DNA of 6,973 bases from CAG-791 sp963657295 (GTDB lineage Bacteria; Bacillota; Clostridia; Lachnospirales; Lachnospiraceae): assembly GCA_963657295.1 (NCBI GenBank), contig CAVKMX010000119.1, positions 1 to 6,973 on the forward strand, read 5' to 3'. The position numbers and the translations under genes are program-made. Numbering within the stretch: the stretch's first letter is position 1; every line of letters begins with the position of its first letter. Shown piece after piece: positions 1 to 5,552 of the stretch. The notes under the pieces are model-generated. The model searched no databases, was not told where the DNA came from, and saw only the letters and a program-made list of their open reading frames with translations.

Positions 1-61
1 CCTGCTCGCTGTACTGGAATTTCACGAGCTCTGCGCTCGGGGTTTCGTAGTTCTTTCTCAT
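1..61 (-). CDS. Start of a short peptide gene, likely RiPP precursor (partial, runs off window)
   Basis: Twenty codons are visible from the ATG at 61-59, beginning MRKNYETPSAELVKF and continuing with QYSEQ before the window ends. No stop is seen, so total length and core sequence are unknown. A good ribosome site (AAGGAG, 6 nt before the ATG) supports a real start. The N-terminus carries a Tyr-x-x-Pro motif followed by an acidic residue and alternating hydrophobics (YETPSAELVKF). This resembles leader peptides of Firmicutes RiPP precursors, for example the YxxP leader motif that lasso-peptide recognition domains bind, and many short clostridial peptides of the KxYxxPxxExVxF type. It follows the radical SAM/SPASM gene by 35 nt with no terminator between, so it is probably co-transcribed and is the likely maturase substrate. 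The peptide-precursor role is inference. It could instead be the N-terminus of a longer protein. Confidence 0.6.
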   Translation of the reverse strand, partial: MRKNYETPSAELVKFQYSEQ

Positions 62-67
62 ACGTTT

Positions 68-73
68 CTCCTT
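68..73 (-). promoter_or_regulatory. Ribosome binding site of the peptide gene
   Basis: AAGGAG on the minus strand lies 6 nt before the ATG at 61. It is the best evidence that the truncated reading frame at the window edge is translated. Confidence 0.75.
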
Positions 74-96
74 GTCTGTTCTGTCCTGCTCTGTCT

Positions 97-1266
97 CTAC
101 TCCGTGGGAAGGGTGAAGATCCCCTCCGCCACCATGCGCTTTCCCCATCTGCAGACCAGGGGACTGGCGTGTCCCAACGGTGCCCCGGCCGCATGCTCGG
201 CCACGCAGTGCTTGCACACCGCGCGGTAGCAGCACTCCTCACATTCCGCCGGCCGCGGGAAATTCAAGGCAATCCGGTTGATCCGCCGCCAGCTCTCTGC
301 AAAGCCGAGGGCTCTCACATCCGCCGGCTCACAGGGAAAGGTGTTGCACGGGAGCATCTGTCCGCGCCAGTTGACGGCAAAGGTGCTTCGCCCCGCACCG
401 CACCTGACCCCCCGCTCCGAGGTCTTCCCGACAGAGGGCGGATCCGGAAGGCTGTCCACATCACAGGCGGGCTGTATTTCCCGTCCCTCCAGCTCCCTTT
501 GGAGCTTCATCATCGCTGCGTAGGCGTCCACATCCGCGTCTGCCGTCGTGCGACCCGTCTCCTTTCTCGGAGGGATGATGCCGGCGTTGATGCTGAAGGG
601 AAAGCCCTCCGCATGGAGCAGGCGCACCACCGCCTCCCCGTCCGTCATAAAGGCGTTGGGGGTCACCGCGATGCTCACCGGGATTCCCGCGTCCTGCAGC
701 CGGTGCAGGTTCTCCATGACACGGCCGAACACCCGGTGCCCGGTCACCCTCTCGTAGGCATCCTCGCTCGCACCGTACAGCGTCACCTGCATGCCGCAGG
801 AGGGGTGCCGGAGGAAGAAATCCGTCATGTCTGCATCCATCCGGATGCCGTTGGAGAGGACAAAGGTTTCCACTCCCCGATCCAAAAGATAACAGTACAG
901 CTCCCGAAATCCGGGGTAAGTAAGACACTCTCCTCCCGTCAGCCGGGCGTACAACATGCCGGCATCCGCGGCTTCCTTCATGATCCGCTTCCAGTCCTCC
1001 GTCGGCAGCAGCTCCGCGCCCTGCATCTGCTCCCGGTTCAGGTGCACATAGCACATCTTACAGTCCAGGTTGCACAGCGGCGTCAGCTCAAAGGAGCCGG
1101 AGATCGGTATATTCTTCTCCCTCGCCCGGAAGCTCAGGAACCTGCGCACCGCCTCATACCGCCGGTAATCCGTGATGCCCTGCGCATCCAGCTGCGCCAA
1201 CAGCTCGTGCAGGGACCGCGGCTCCTGCGTGTTCTCTGCTGTTCTCTCTGTGGGTATTGTCTCCAT
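97..1266 (-). CDS. Radical SAM/SPASM domain protein, likely peptide maturase
   Basis: This is a 389-residue radical SAM enzyme, expected to cleave S-adenosylmethionine reductively in the cytoplasm. Numbered from the Met at 1266, the 4Fe-4S motif CX3CX2C is C65, C69, C72 (LCNLDCKMCYVHL), and the SAM-contacting GGE is at 111-113. The C-terminal SPASM domain, which holds auxiliary clusters, has cysteines 289, 307, 312, 342, 345, 346, 351, 354 and 372, including CX2CX5CX2C. SPASM enzymes typically modify peptides or proteins (sactipeptide, ranthipeptide, PqqE and AnSME types). The 64 residues before the CX3CX2C motif are too short for a full RRE/PqqD domain. An in-frame ATG at 1311, 1 nt after the preceding stop, would add 15 residues, but it has no clear ribosome site. 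The ATG at 1266 follows GGAGAGGAGG by 8 nt, so I prefer it. The gene lies between a peptidase-like gene and a short peptide gene, which suggests RiPP maturation. The exact chemistry cannot be told. Confidence 0.93.
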   Translation of the reverse strand: METIPTERTAENTQEPRSLHELLAQLDAQGITDYRRYEAVRRFLSFRAREKNIPISGSFELTPLCNLDCKMCYVHLNREQMQGAELLPTEDWKRIMKEAADAGMLYARLTGGECLTYPGFRELYCYLLDRGVETFVLSNGIRMDADMTDFFLRHPSCGMQVTLYGASEDAYERVTGHRVFGRVMENLHRLQDAGIPVSIAVTPNAFMTDGEAVVRLLHAEGFPFSINAGIIPPRKETGRTTADADVDAYAAMMKLQRELEGREIQPACDVDSLPDPPSVGKTSERGVRCGAGRSTFAVNWRGQMLPCNTFPCEPADVRALGFAESWRRINRIALNFPRPAECEECCYRAVCKHCVAEHAAGAPLGHASPLVCRWGKRMVAEGIFTLPTE

Positions 1267-1274
1267 GGGCCTCG

Positions 1275-1284
1275 CCTCCTCTCC
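1275..1284 (-). promoter_or_regulatory. Strong ribosome binding site that decides the radical SAM start
   Basis: The minus strand reads GGAGAGGAGG, 8 nt before the ATG at 1266. It lies inside the possible N-terminal extension that begins at the ATG at 1311. This favours the shorter 389-residue protein, although the upstream ATG sits 1 nt after the previous stop and could also be used by reinitiation. Confidence 0.65.
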
Positions 1285-1312
1285 GGCATTCTCTTCCTCA
1301 TATGATCTCATA

Positions 1313-1786
1313 TTATCTCACGTATCGCTTCAGGATGCGGCAGATCCGGGCCTTGCTCCTCCACCACAGACGCCGCAGGGGGAGCCCTGCCATCCAACCG
1401 CGCCCAAGAGCTCTGGCCGGGGCGCTGTTCAGCGGAAGGGATCTCCCGTTCCGCTCTGCCTTCTGTGCCAGTCCCAGCACACAGGAGTCCGGCATCCAGG
1501 GATCGGGGTACCAGCAGTGATCGCCCAGCGTCTGCACCTGCTCTCCCCGGATCCGGCGGATCCGATGCACCACATAGTGTCCGGCCGGGTACTCGAACAG
1601 CACCACGTCCCCCCGCCGGAGCGGGCGCGTCAGCGGAACGATCGTGACCGGGTCCCTTCCCCTGCGGATCAGCGGACGCATGCTCTCGCCGTCCAGGGGA
1701 ATGCACATGGGAAGGACGATGCCCTGCTGCGCGAGTGCGTGCCACTCGGCAATGGAGATCTGCCGCTCCTTGGATGCCGCGATCAT
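1313..1786 (-). CDS. Soluble S26/S24-type peptidase-like protein (putative leader peptidase)
   Basis: The 157-residue protein has the signal-peptidase/LexA-like fold motifs in order: GESMRPLI around Ser35 (nucleophile box), RRGDVVLF at 58-64, VVHRI with His74 where bacterial type I enzymes have the catalytic Lys, and the TLGDHCWYPDPW box at 86-97. A Ser/His pair is the SipW/eukaryotic-signalase (S26B) arrangement. Unlike SipW, no N- or C-terminal membrane segment is apparent; the C-terminus is strongly basic. I therefore expect a cytosolic protein or a loosely membrane-bound one. The start chosen is the ATG at 1786, overlapping the cpsB stop as ATGA, with AAGGAAGGG 10 nt upstream. An ATG at 1816 would add 10 residues but has no ribosome site. 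Its position before a radical SAM/SPASM gene and a short peptide suggests leader removal. That role is inference, and a substrate within the capsule system is possible. Confidence 0.85.
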   Translation of the reverse strand: MIAASKERQISIAEWHALAQQGIVLPMCIPLDGESMRPLIRRGRDPVTIVPLTRPLRRGDVVLFEYPAGHYVVHRIRRIRGEQVQTLGDHCWYPDPWMPDSCVLGLAQKAERNGRSLPLNSAPARALGRGWMAGLPLRRLWWRSKARICRILKRYVR

Positions 1787-2523
1787 AAGCTGTCTGCCCT
1801 TCCTTGCCCCGTGCATTCCCGGTCCGGGCTCACCAGCCGGTCCGCATATTCCCTGCCCTGCTCCCGCAGAACCTTCTGATATGCCTCCTGCATCCGCACG
1901 GGCCGCCGCACGGTATCATGCGCATCGGTGGCCATCACGTCCACGGCGCGGGCCTCGAGCAGCTGCCTTACAAAGCTCCGCTCCCGGCCCCAGCGCGGCC
2001 GGAGAATGGTGTCACAGTTCATCTGATAGACCAATCCGCCTTCCTCCCTCAGTTCCATCGCGTACCGGGGCGAATGCATAAGGCACAGATACCGTTCCAC
2101 ATGCGCCAGCACCGGTTCAAAGCCCGCCTGATAGAGCCGGTTCGCCGCCTCCCCGATCTCGGAGGCGGATACCTTCGGATCGAATTCGATCAGCACCCGT
2201 CGGGAGTTCCCCAGGGTCGGGAGCCTTCCTGCCGTCAGCTCATCCGGCACGGCAGAGCAGTAGAAGATCTCACAGCCGGGGAGAAGGCGGAGCGGCCAGC
2301 TCCGGCTCCGGCAGAAGGCATTGGCCTCCTCCAGCCTCTCCCGGTACCGCGCGAGATCAAAGGGCCGCACCGCGGGATAGGCATGGGAGGTCGCGTACAC
2401 CTGCCGGATCCCGTTGTCTCTGTCCTGTTCCAGGAGTGCCTGCATCTCCGCCGGTGTCCGGGGGCCGTCGTCCACGCCCCAGAGCACATGCTGGTGCAGG
2501 TCCGTGAATTCCTCCGCCCTCAT
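1783..2523 (-). CDS. cpsB: CpsB/CapC-type PHP-family protein-tyrosine phosphatase
   Basis: A 246-residue cytoplasmic, metal-dependent phosphatase of the PHP superfamily, expected to dephosphorylate the tyrosine cluster of CpsD and so control polymer length or export. All the metal-binding motifs of the family are visible: DLHQHVLWGVDDG (H10, H12, D18), ATSHAYP (H47), PGCEIF (E85), LAHVERY (H141) and ATDAH (D200, H202), followed by the usual RRPVRMQEAY segment. Length is normal for the family (about 240-260 residues). Its ATG overlaps the cpsD stop by 4 nt and its own stop overlaps the next ATG by 4 nt. Placing it after the kinase gene, not before the chain-length gene as in pneumococcal cps loci, is a different order with the same logic. 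The last ~15 residues (SPDRECTGQGRADSL) are polar and probably disordered. Confidence 0.95.
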   Translation of the reverse strand: MRAEEFTDLHQHVLWGVDDGPRTPAEMQALLEQDRDNGIRQVYATSHAYPAVRPFDLARYRERLEEANAFCRSRSWPLRLLPGCEIFYCSAVPDELTAGRLPTLGNSRRVLIEFDPKVSASEIGEAANRLYQAGFEPVLAHVERYLCLMHSPRYAMELREEGGLVYQMNCDTILRPRWGRERSFVRQLLEARAVDVMATDAHDTVRRPVRMQEAYQKVLREQGREYADRLVSPDRECTGQGRADSL

Positions 2524-3467
2524 GCCTGCTCCGCGCCGCCTGGGCCGGCATCCTTCCGCACATCGGGCTTCGTTCCGAAAGGCTTTGATTCGAGAGGCTT
2601 TGATCCGAAGGGCTTTCGGAACGGCCGTTTCTGTTCCGCCTTCGGCTCAGGGTGCTTCCGTTCTGACTTCTCTGCCTTCGGCTCGGAGCGCTTCGATTCT
2701 GACTTCTCTGACTTCCGCCCGGAGCGCCTTCCGCCTGCGCGTCCGGCCGGCTTCCCGCTGCTCTTTCCGTAGCGGCGGTAGTAGCTCGAGTAGCGCTCGG
2801 AGCGGTAGTAGTATTTACGATTGCCGAAGGATTTGAGATCGACGCCGTTCATCACCGCTCCCAGCACAGGGCATCCGGTCCGGGCGATGTTGGCTGCGAC
2901 CTCGCCGATGTCCTGACTGCGGCCGTTGTTGTACTCCACCACCAGCACGGCGCCGTCGCAGGACTTGGCGATTTCCATTGCGTCAATAATAACACCTGCG
3001 GGCGGCGAATCCACCAAGATTATGTCAAAGTTTTCCCGCAGCTGCTGCATCATCCCGCCGAAGCGGGGCGAGGCCAGGAGCTGTACGGAGTTGAGCACCT
3101 CCCGTCCGGCGGGCAGAATGTACGCGCCGGGCAGATTGGTCCGGTAAACCGCATCCTCCAGATCACACAGATCCGCCAGATACTGGGCCAGGCCGCAGGC
3201 CTGCCCGTCGAAATGAAAGCGGTAGCGCCGCGCCAGCGTAGAGCAGCGAAGGTCCGCATCCACCAGCAGCACATTCTTGCCGTAGCTCGCCAGCGTCCGC
3301 ATCACGTTCATGGCGATGCTGGACTTGCCCTCATGCTCATAGCGGCTGGTGAACAGGATCGTGCGGACATCCGTGCCGCAATAGGACAGGTTGGTGCACA
3401 GGGTGTTCATGGCCTCGGTGCAGGCGTAATCCAGCGAGGGAAAATGGGTAATCTCCAGTTGGTTCAT
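2520..3467 (-). CDS. cpsD: CpsD/CapB-type bacterial tyrosine kinase with basic repetitive tail
   Basis: A 315-residue cytoplasmic BY-kinase that autophosphorylates on a C-terminal tyrosine cluster when bound to the CpsC membrane partner. The nucleotide-binding elements are Walker A YEHEGKSS at 43-50 (K48), Walker A' LLVDADLR at 67-74 and Walker B IILVDSPP at 149-156. The tyrosine cluster KYYYRSERYSSYYRRYG spans 218-234 with seven tyrosines. In typical Firmicutes kinases the protein ends at this cluster. Here about 80 further residues follow (235-315), very rich in Lys, Arg, Ser, Glu and Pro, with 12-residue and 5-residue repeats. The Walker A lacks the usual proline/glycine (SPxPGEGK) but keeps GKS. 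The start ATG overlaps the cpsC stop by 4 nt. Kinase identity is secure; the tail's function is unknown, with membrane, nucleic-acid or polymer binding all possible. Confidence 0.95.
   Translation of the reverse strand: MNQLEITHFPSLDYACTEAMNTLCTNLSYCGTDVRTILFTSRYEHEGKSSIAMNVMRTLASYGKNVLLVDADLRCSTLARRYRFHFDGQACGLAQYLADLCDLEDAVYRTNLPGAYILPAGREVLNSVQLLASPRFGGMMQQLRENFDIILVDSPPAGVIIDAMEIAKSCDGAVLVVEYNNGRSQDIGEVAANIARTGCPVLGAVMNGVDLKSFGNRKYYYRSERYSSYYRRYGKSSGKPAGRAGGRRSGRKSEKSESKRSEPKAEKSERKHPEPKAEQKRPFRKPFGSKPLESKPFGTKPDVRKDAGPGGAEQA
2576..2620 (-). repeat. 15-bp tandem repeat, three units, in the cpsD tail
   Basis: Three adjacent 15-base units at 2576-2590, 2591-2605 and 2606-2620 share the core ggcttt with flanking cga and gat. 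On the coding strand they give a pentapeptide repeat of the type KPFGS/KPLES/KPFGT. Units are in frame, so gain or loss of one changes tail length without a frameshift. Confidence 0.75.
2656..2727 (-). repeat. 36-bp tandem repeat, two units, in the cpsD tail
   Basis: Units at 2656-2691 and 2692-2727 match at 31 of 36 positions by eye, sharing ttctgacttctctg and ending cggagcgc or close to it. They encode 12-residue repeats (KSEKSESK and PKAEKSERK versions). A degenerate, shortened third copy can be seen at about 2628-2655, encoding HPEPKAEQK. Confidence 0.75.
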
Positions 3468-4315
3468 GCTCTGCCCGCCTTCTTTCCTTTTCTCTTCACA
3501 CCGGACAGCTCCGGATTCGCCGGAATGACGGCCAGCGTCGGAATTCCCGCATAGCGCTGGATGTCCTCCGGGGATTTGGGTCCGTTGTCCAGCAGGAAGA
3601 TCAATACCAGAATCCCCATGGCCAGCGCCGTTCCCAGCAGAATGCCGCGGAGGACGTAGCCCGTAACGCCGGTGCTGCTGGCCACACTGGGCACCAGTGC
3701 AACGGAGAAGGTGCTGGGCTCGTCGGTGTTCATGGTCTCCACGATGAAGGTTTTCGCCGCCGCGGCATAGGCATTGGCGATGTCGGCCGCCGTCTGGGCG
3801 TCCGGATGCCGGATGGTAATGTACAGGATCCGCGTGTCCTCGGGATTCGTGATGGTGAGCATGCTCTGCAGCACACTGTAGCTGTAATCCGTTCCCAGCT
3901 CCTCATTGACCATCTGGTGTACCTCCCAGGTCTTGAAGACCTCCTGGTAGTCCATGGTCAGCGATGAGCCGATCTGCAGATCCGTGATGATGCTGCTCCC
4001 CGTGGTGCCCATGATGTACAGCTTGGCCGTTGCCGTATAGATCGGCATCGCCAGGCAGGCCCCGTACCAGCCAAGGAGCAGGGCTCCTGCGAGCATCCCC
4101 AGGAAAACCCAGTGGAGCTTCGAAAGGAGGTAATAGAACAACTCCACCAGACTGATGGCCTCCGATGCGGGCTGCCCGCCCGTTCCCTGCGCCGCGGCGC
4201 CGGCTCCCTCCGGCTGCTCCCCCAGCCGGGACAGGAGGTGCGTGAGCAGCTCTGCCTCGGCGGAGTGATTCTCCGTATCCGTCTGATCCGATGGCTTCGT
4301 CGGATTTAATCTCAT
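3464..4315 (-). CDS. cpsC: CpsC/CapA-type chain-length determinant and kinase activator (Wzz family)
   Basis: A 283-residue inner-membrane protein with two membrane segments (about 69-89 and 221-242) bracketing an extracellular loop, the Wzz/polysaccharide co-polymerase layout. It sets polymer length and activates the separate CpsD kinase through its short cytoplasmic C-terminus (about 243-283, ending in a Lys/Arg-rich stretch). The family start ISLVELFYYLLSKLHW appears only at 54-69. Before it is a 53-residue hydrophilic Ala/Gly/Gln/Glu-rich extension that is longer than usual. The Pro-rich motif normally seen just before the second membrane segment is reduced to a single Pro209 (VPSVASSTGVTGY). 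The start has GGAGG 7 nt upstream and overlaps the preceding stop as ATGA; the stop overlaps cpsD the same way. Identity is firm from topology, motif and neighbours. Confidence 0.93.
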   Translation of the reverse strand: MRLNPTKPSDQTDTENHSAEAELLTHLLSRLGEQPEGAGAAAQGTGGQPASEAISLVELFYYLLSKLHWVFLGMLAGALLLGWYGACLAMPIYTATAKLYIMGTTGSSIITDLQIGSSLTMDYQEVFKTWEVHQMVNEELGTDYSYSVLQSMLTITNPEDTRILYITIRHPDAQTAADIANAYAAAAKTFIVETMNTDEPSTFSVALVPSVASSTGVTGYVLRGILLGTALAMGILVLIFLLDNGPKSPEDIQRYAGIPTLAVIPANPELSGVKRKGKKAGRA

Positions 4316-5511
4316 TCCTCATCCTCCGGCACGCTCAGCACCAGCAGCAGACCGGTTTCCTCGTCCATGTCGATCAATGCCAGCTGGTCGAAGACCACGT
4401 CCACCACATTCACCTTGCCGACTCTGCGCACCTTGGCCGGCTGCACGGACCAGTCCATCTGCGTCTCATCGGCATTGTCCGCATCCGCGTCCTCCTTCGG
4501 GATTCCCAGCGCGGTGATGATGACCTGTCCCTCCTTGTAGGGGGTAGCAAAGCGGAGCGTTCCCAGGGCATCGCCGTCGGTCGGCCGGAAGTCCTCTGTG
4601 ATCATCGCCGTATAATCGGAGACGATCAGCTCATCCGCATCCGTTTCGCCGTCCTTTTCCAGCAGATACCGCACGCGGTTCTGATCCTCCTCAGGGAGCC
4701 ACTTCAGTGCCGGCTCCTTCTTCTCCTTTACGAACTGCTGCAGATGCGCGATTTCCCGCCGGATCAGCCGGGTCGTGGGCGCAATCTTCAGCACGAAATA
4801 ATCCTCCAGCTGCTCCCCCTTCTGCGAGACAGAGGTGACAACCCGCGTGGTGTCGGCCGCGCGCTTGCTGGGGACCTCCCCGGTGTTCTCCGTCACCTCC
4901 GCGGCCGCTTTCCCGCCGGCACCCTCGCGCACGGTCAGAAGGCTCAGCAGCACATCCTCGTTCTGCAGCTCCTTCATGAGCTCCTTCGGAATTGTGAATT
5001 CGATGCGCCCGACGGCGGTTACACGGGATTTCACCGGCGTCCAGACAATGTTCTCCGGATCCGACACGTCTCCCAGAACGACTACCGTCAGCTGTCCCGG
5101 CTGATAGTCGATGGTCAGCGTCAGCACAACGTCCAGGGCAGCCGGCGGCTTGATCTTCGGTGCATGCAGGCGCATGAACTCCGACATGTACAGCACGTCC
5201 GGGTCGATGCTGAGCATCCTCCGGATGGCCTTCTGCGTCTCCTCCGGATACCAGCGCACGGGGCGGTTCTCTTCCTCGAACACGAATTCATAGATGTCCG
5301 TCACCGTATCCATGCTCAGCTGATCCGCAGGCAGGGCCTCCAGCTCATAGGCCGTCTTCTCTTTGTCTTCCCATCTGGCCTCCAGGGAAACGGCACGATC
5401 CTGGGTCGGCGTGCCGGGCGCATCGGTGAGTACCGCCGCCAGCACGGAGGTGCTGCAGGTCAGCAGTGCCAGGACCAGGGCCAGACCGGTGCTGAGAATG
5501 CGTTTCTCCAT
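4312..5511 (-). CDS. Secreted protein of unknown function with two copies of one domain
   Basis: A 399-residue protein I do not recognise. The N-terminus is a signal peptide (MEKR, then a hydrophobic stretch 5-19, with likely cleavage after VLA25 or LAA26). LLTC at 16-19 is a poor lipobox because Thr precedes Cys. The mature part contains two diverged copies of a domain of about 125-140 residues, at roughly 73-196 and 256-396. Matching landmarks are W-YPEE (87-91) with W-LPEE (271-275), YQPGQ (136-140) with YKEGQ (325-329), Trp157 with Trp354, Gly168 with Gly365, and LLSLLTV with LLLVLSV. The linker (197-255) is charged and Thr/Ser-rich. The protein is acidic overall, with DADADNADE at 341-349 and EDEE at the end. 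It sits between the LCP and cpsC genes, 41 nt after the former and 4 nt overlapping the latter. An envelope role in polysaccharide assembly or attachment is inferred from position only. A GAGGA site lies 12 nt before the ATG, a rather long spacing. Confidence 0.85.
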   Translation of the reverse strand: MEKRILSTGLALVLALLTCSTSVLAAVLTDAPGTPTQDRAVSLEARWEDKEKTAYELEALPADQLSMDTVTDIYEFVFEEENRPVRWYPEETQKAIRRMLSIDPDVLYMSEFMRLHAPKIKPPAALDVVLTLTIDYQPGQLTVVVLGDVSDPENIVWTPVKSRVTAVGRIEFTIPKELMKELQNEDVLLSLLTVREGAGGKAAAEVTENTGEVPSKRAADTTRVVTSVSQKGEQLEDYFVLKIAPTTRLIRREIAHLQQFVKEKKEPALKWLPEEDQNRVRYLLEKDGETDADELIVSDYTAMITEDFRPTDGDALGTLRFATPYKEGQVIITALGIPKEDADADNADETQMDWSVQPAKVRRVGKVNVVDVVFDQLALIDMDEETGLLLVLSVPEDEE

Positions 5512-5552
5512 AACTATGTTCCGTCCTCTTCTGAAATCTGAATCATCTGTAT

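Noticed and set aside
169..1305. Long plus-strand open frame opposite the radical SAM gene
   Set aside because: It is a shadow of a GC-rich coding region. It shows no domain motifs and is rich in Arg, His and Leu, while the opposite strand has clear CX3CX2C and SPASM motifs.
1804..2772. Plus-strand frame across cpsB and the cpsD tail, with FDSRGFDPKGF-type repeats
   Set aside because: The repeats are the antisense reading of the cpsD tail repeats, and cpsB on the other strand has a full set of PHP motifs.
5455..5460. Lipoprotein signal (LLTC) in the secreted protein
   Set aside because: Thr directly before the Cys is a poor lipobox, and normal signal-peptidase sites (VLA/LAA) follow a few residues later.
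4291..5541. 416-residue plus-strand open frame opposite the secreted protein
   Set aside because: Its composition (His/Arg/Leu/Gln-rich) is typical of an antisense shadow. The minus-strand frame has a signal peptide, an internal domain duplication and coupled neighbours.
5512..5552. 10-codon frame MIQISEEDGT between the LCP gene and the secreted-protein gene
   Set aside because: It has no ribosome site and is too short to separate from chance.
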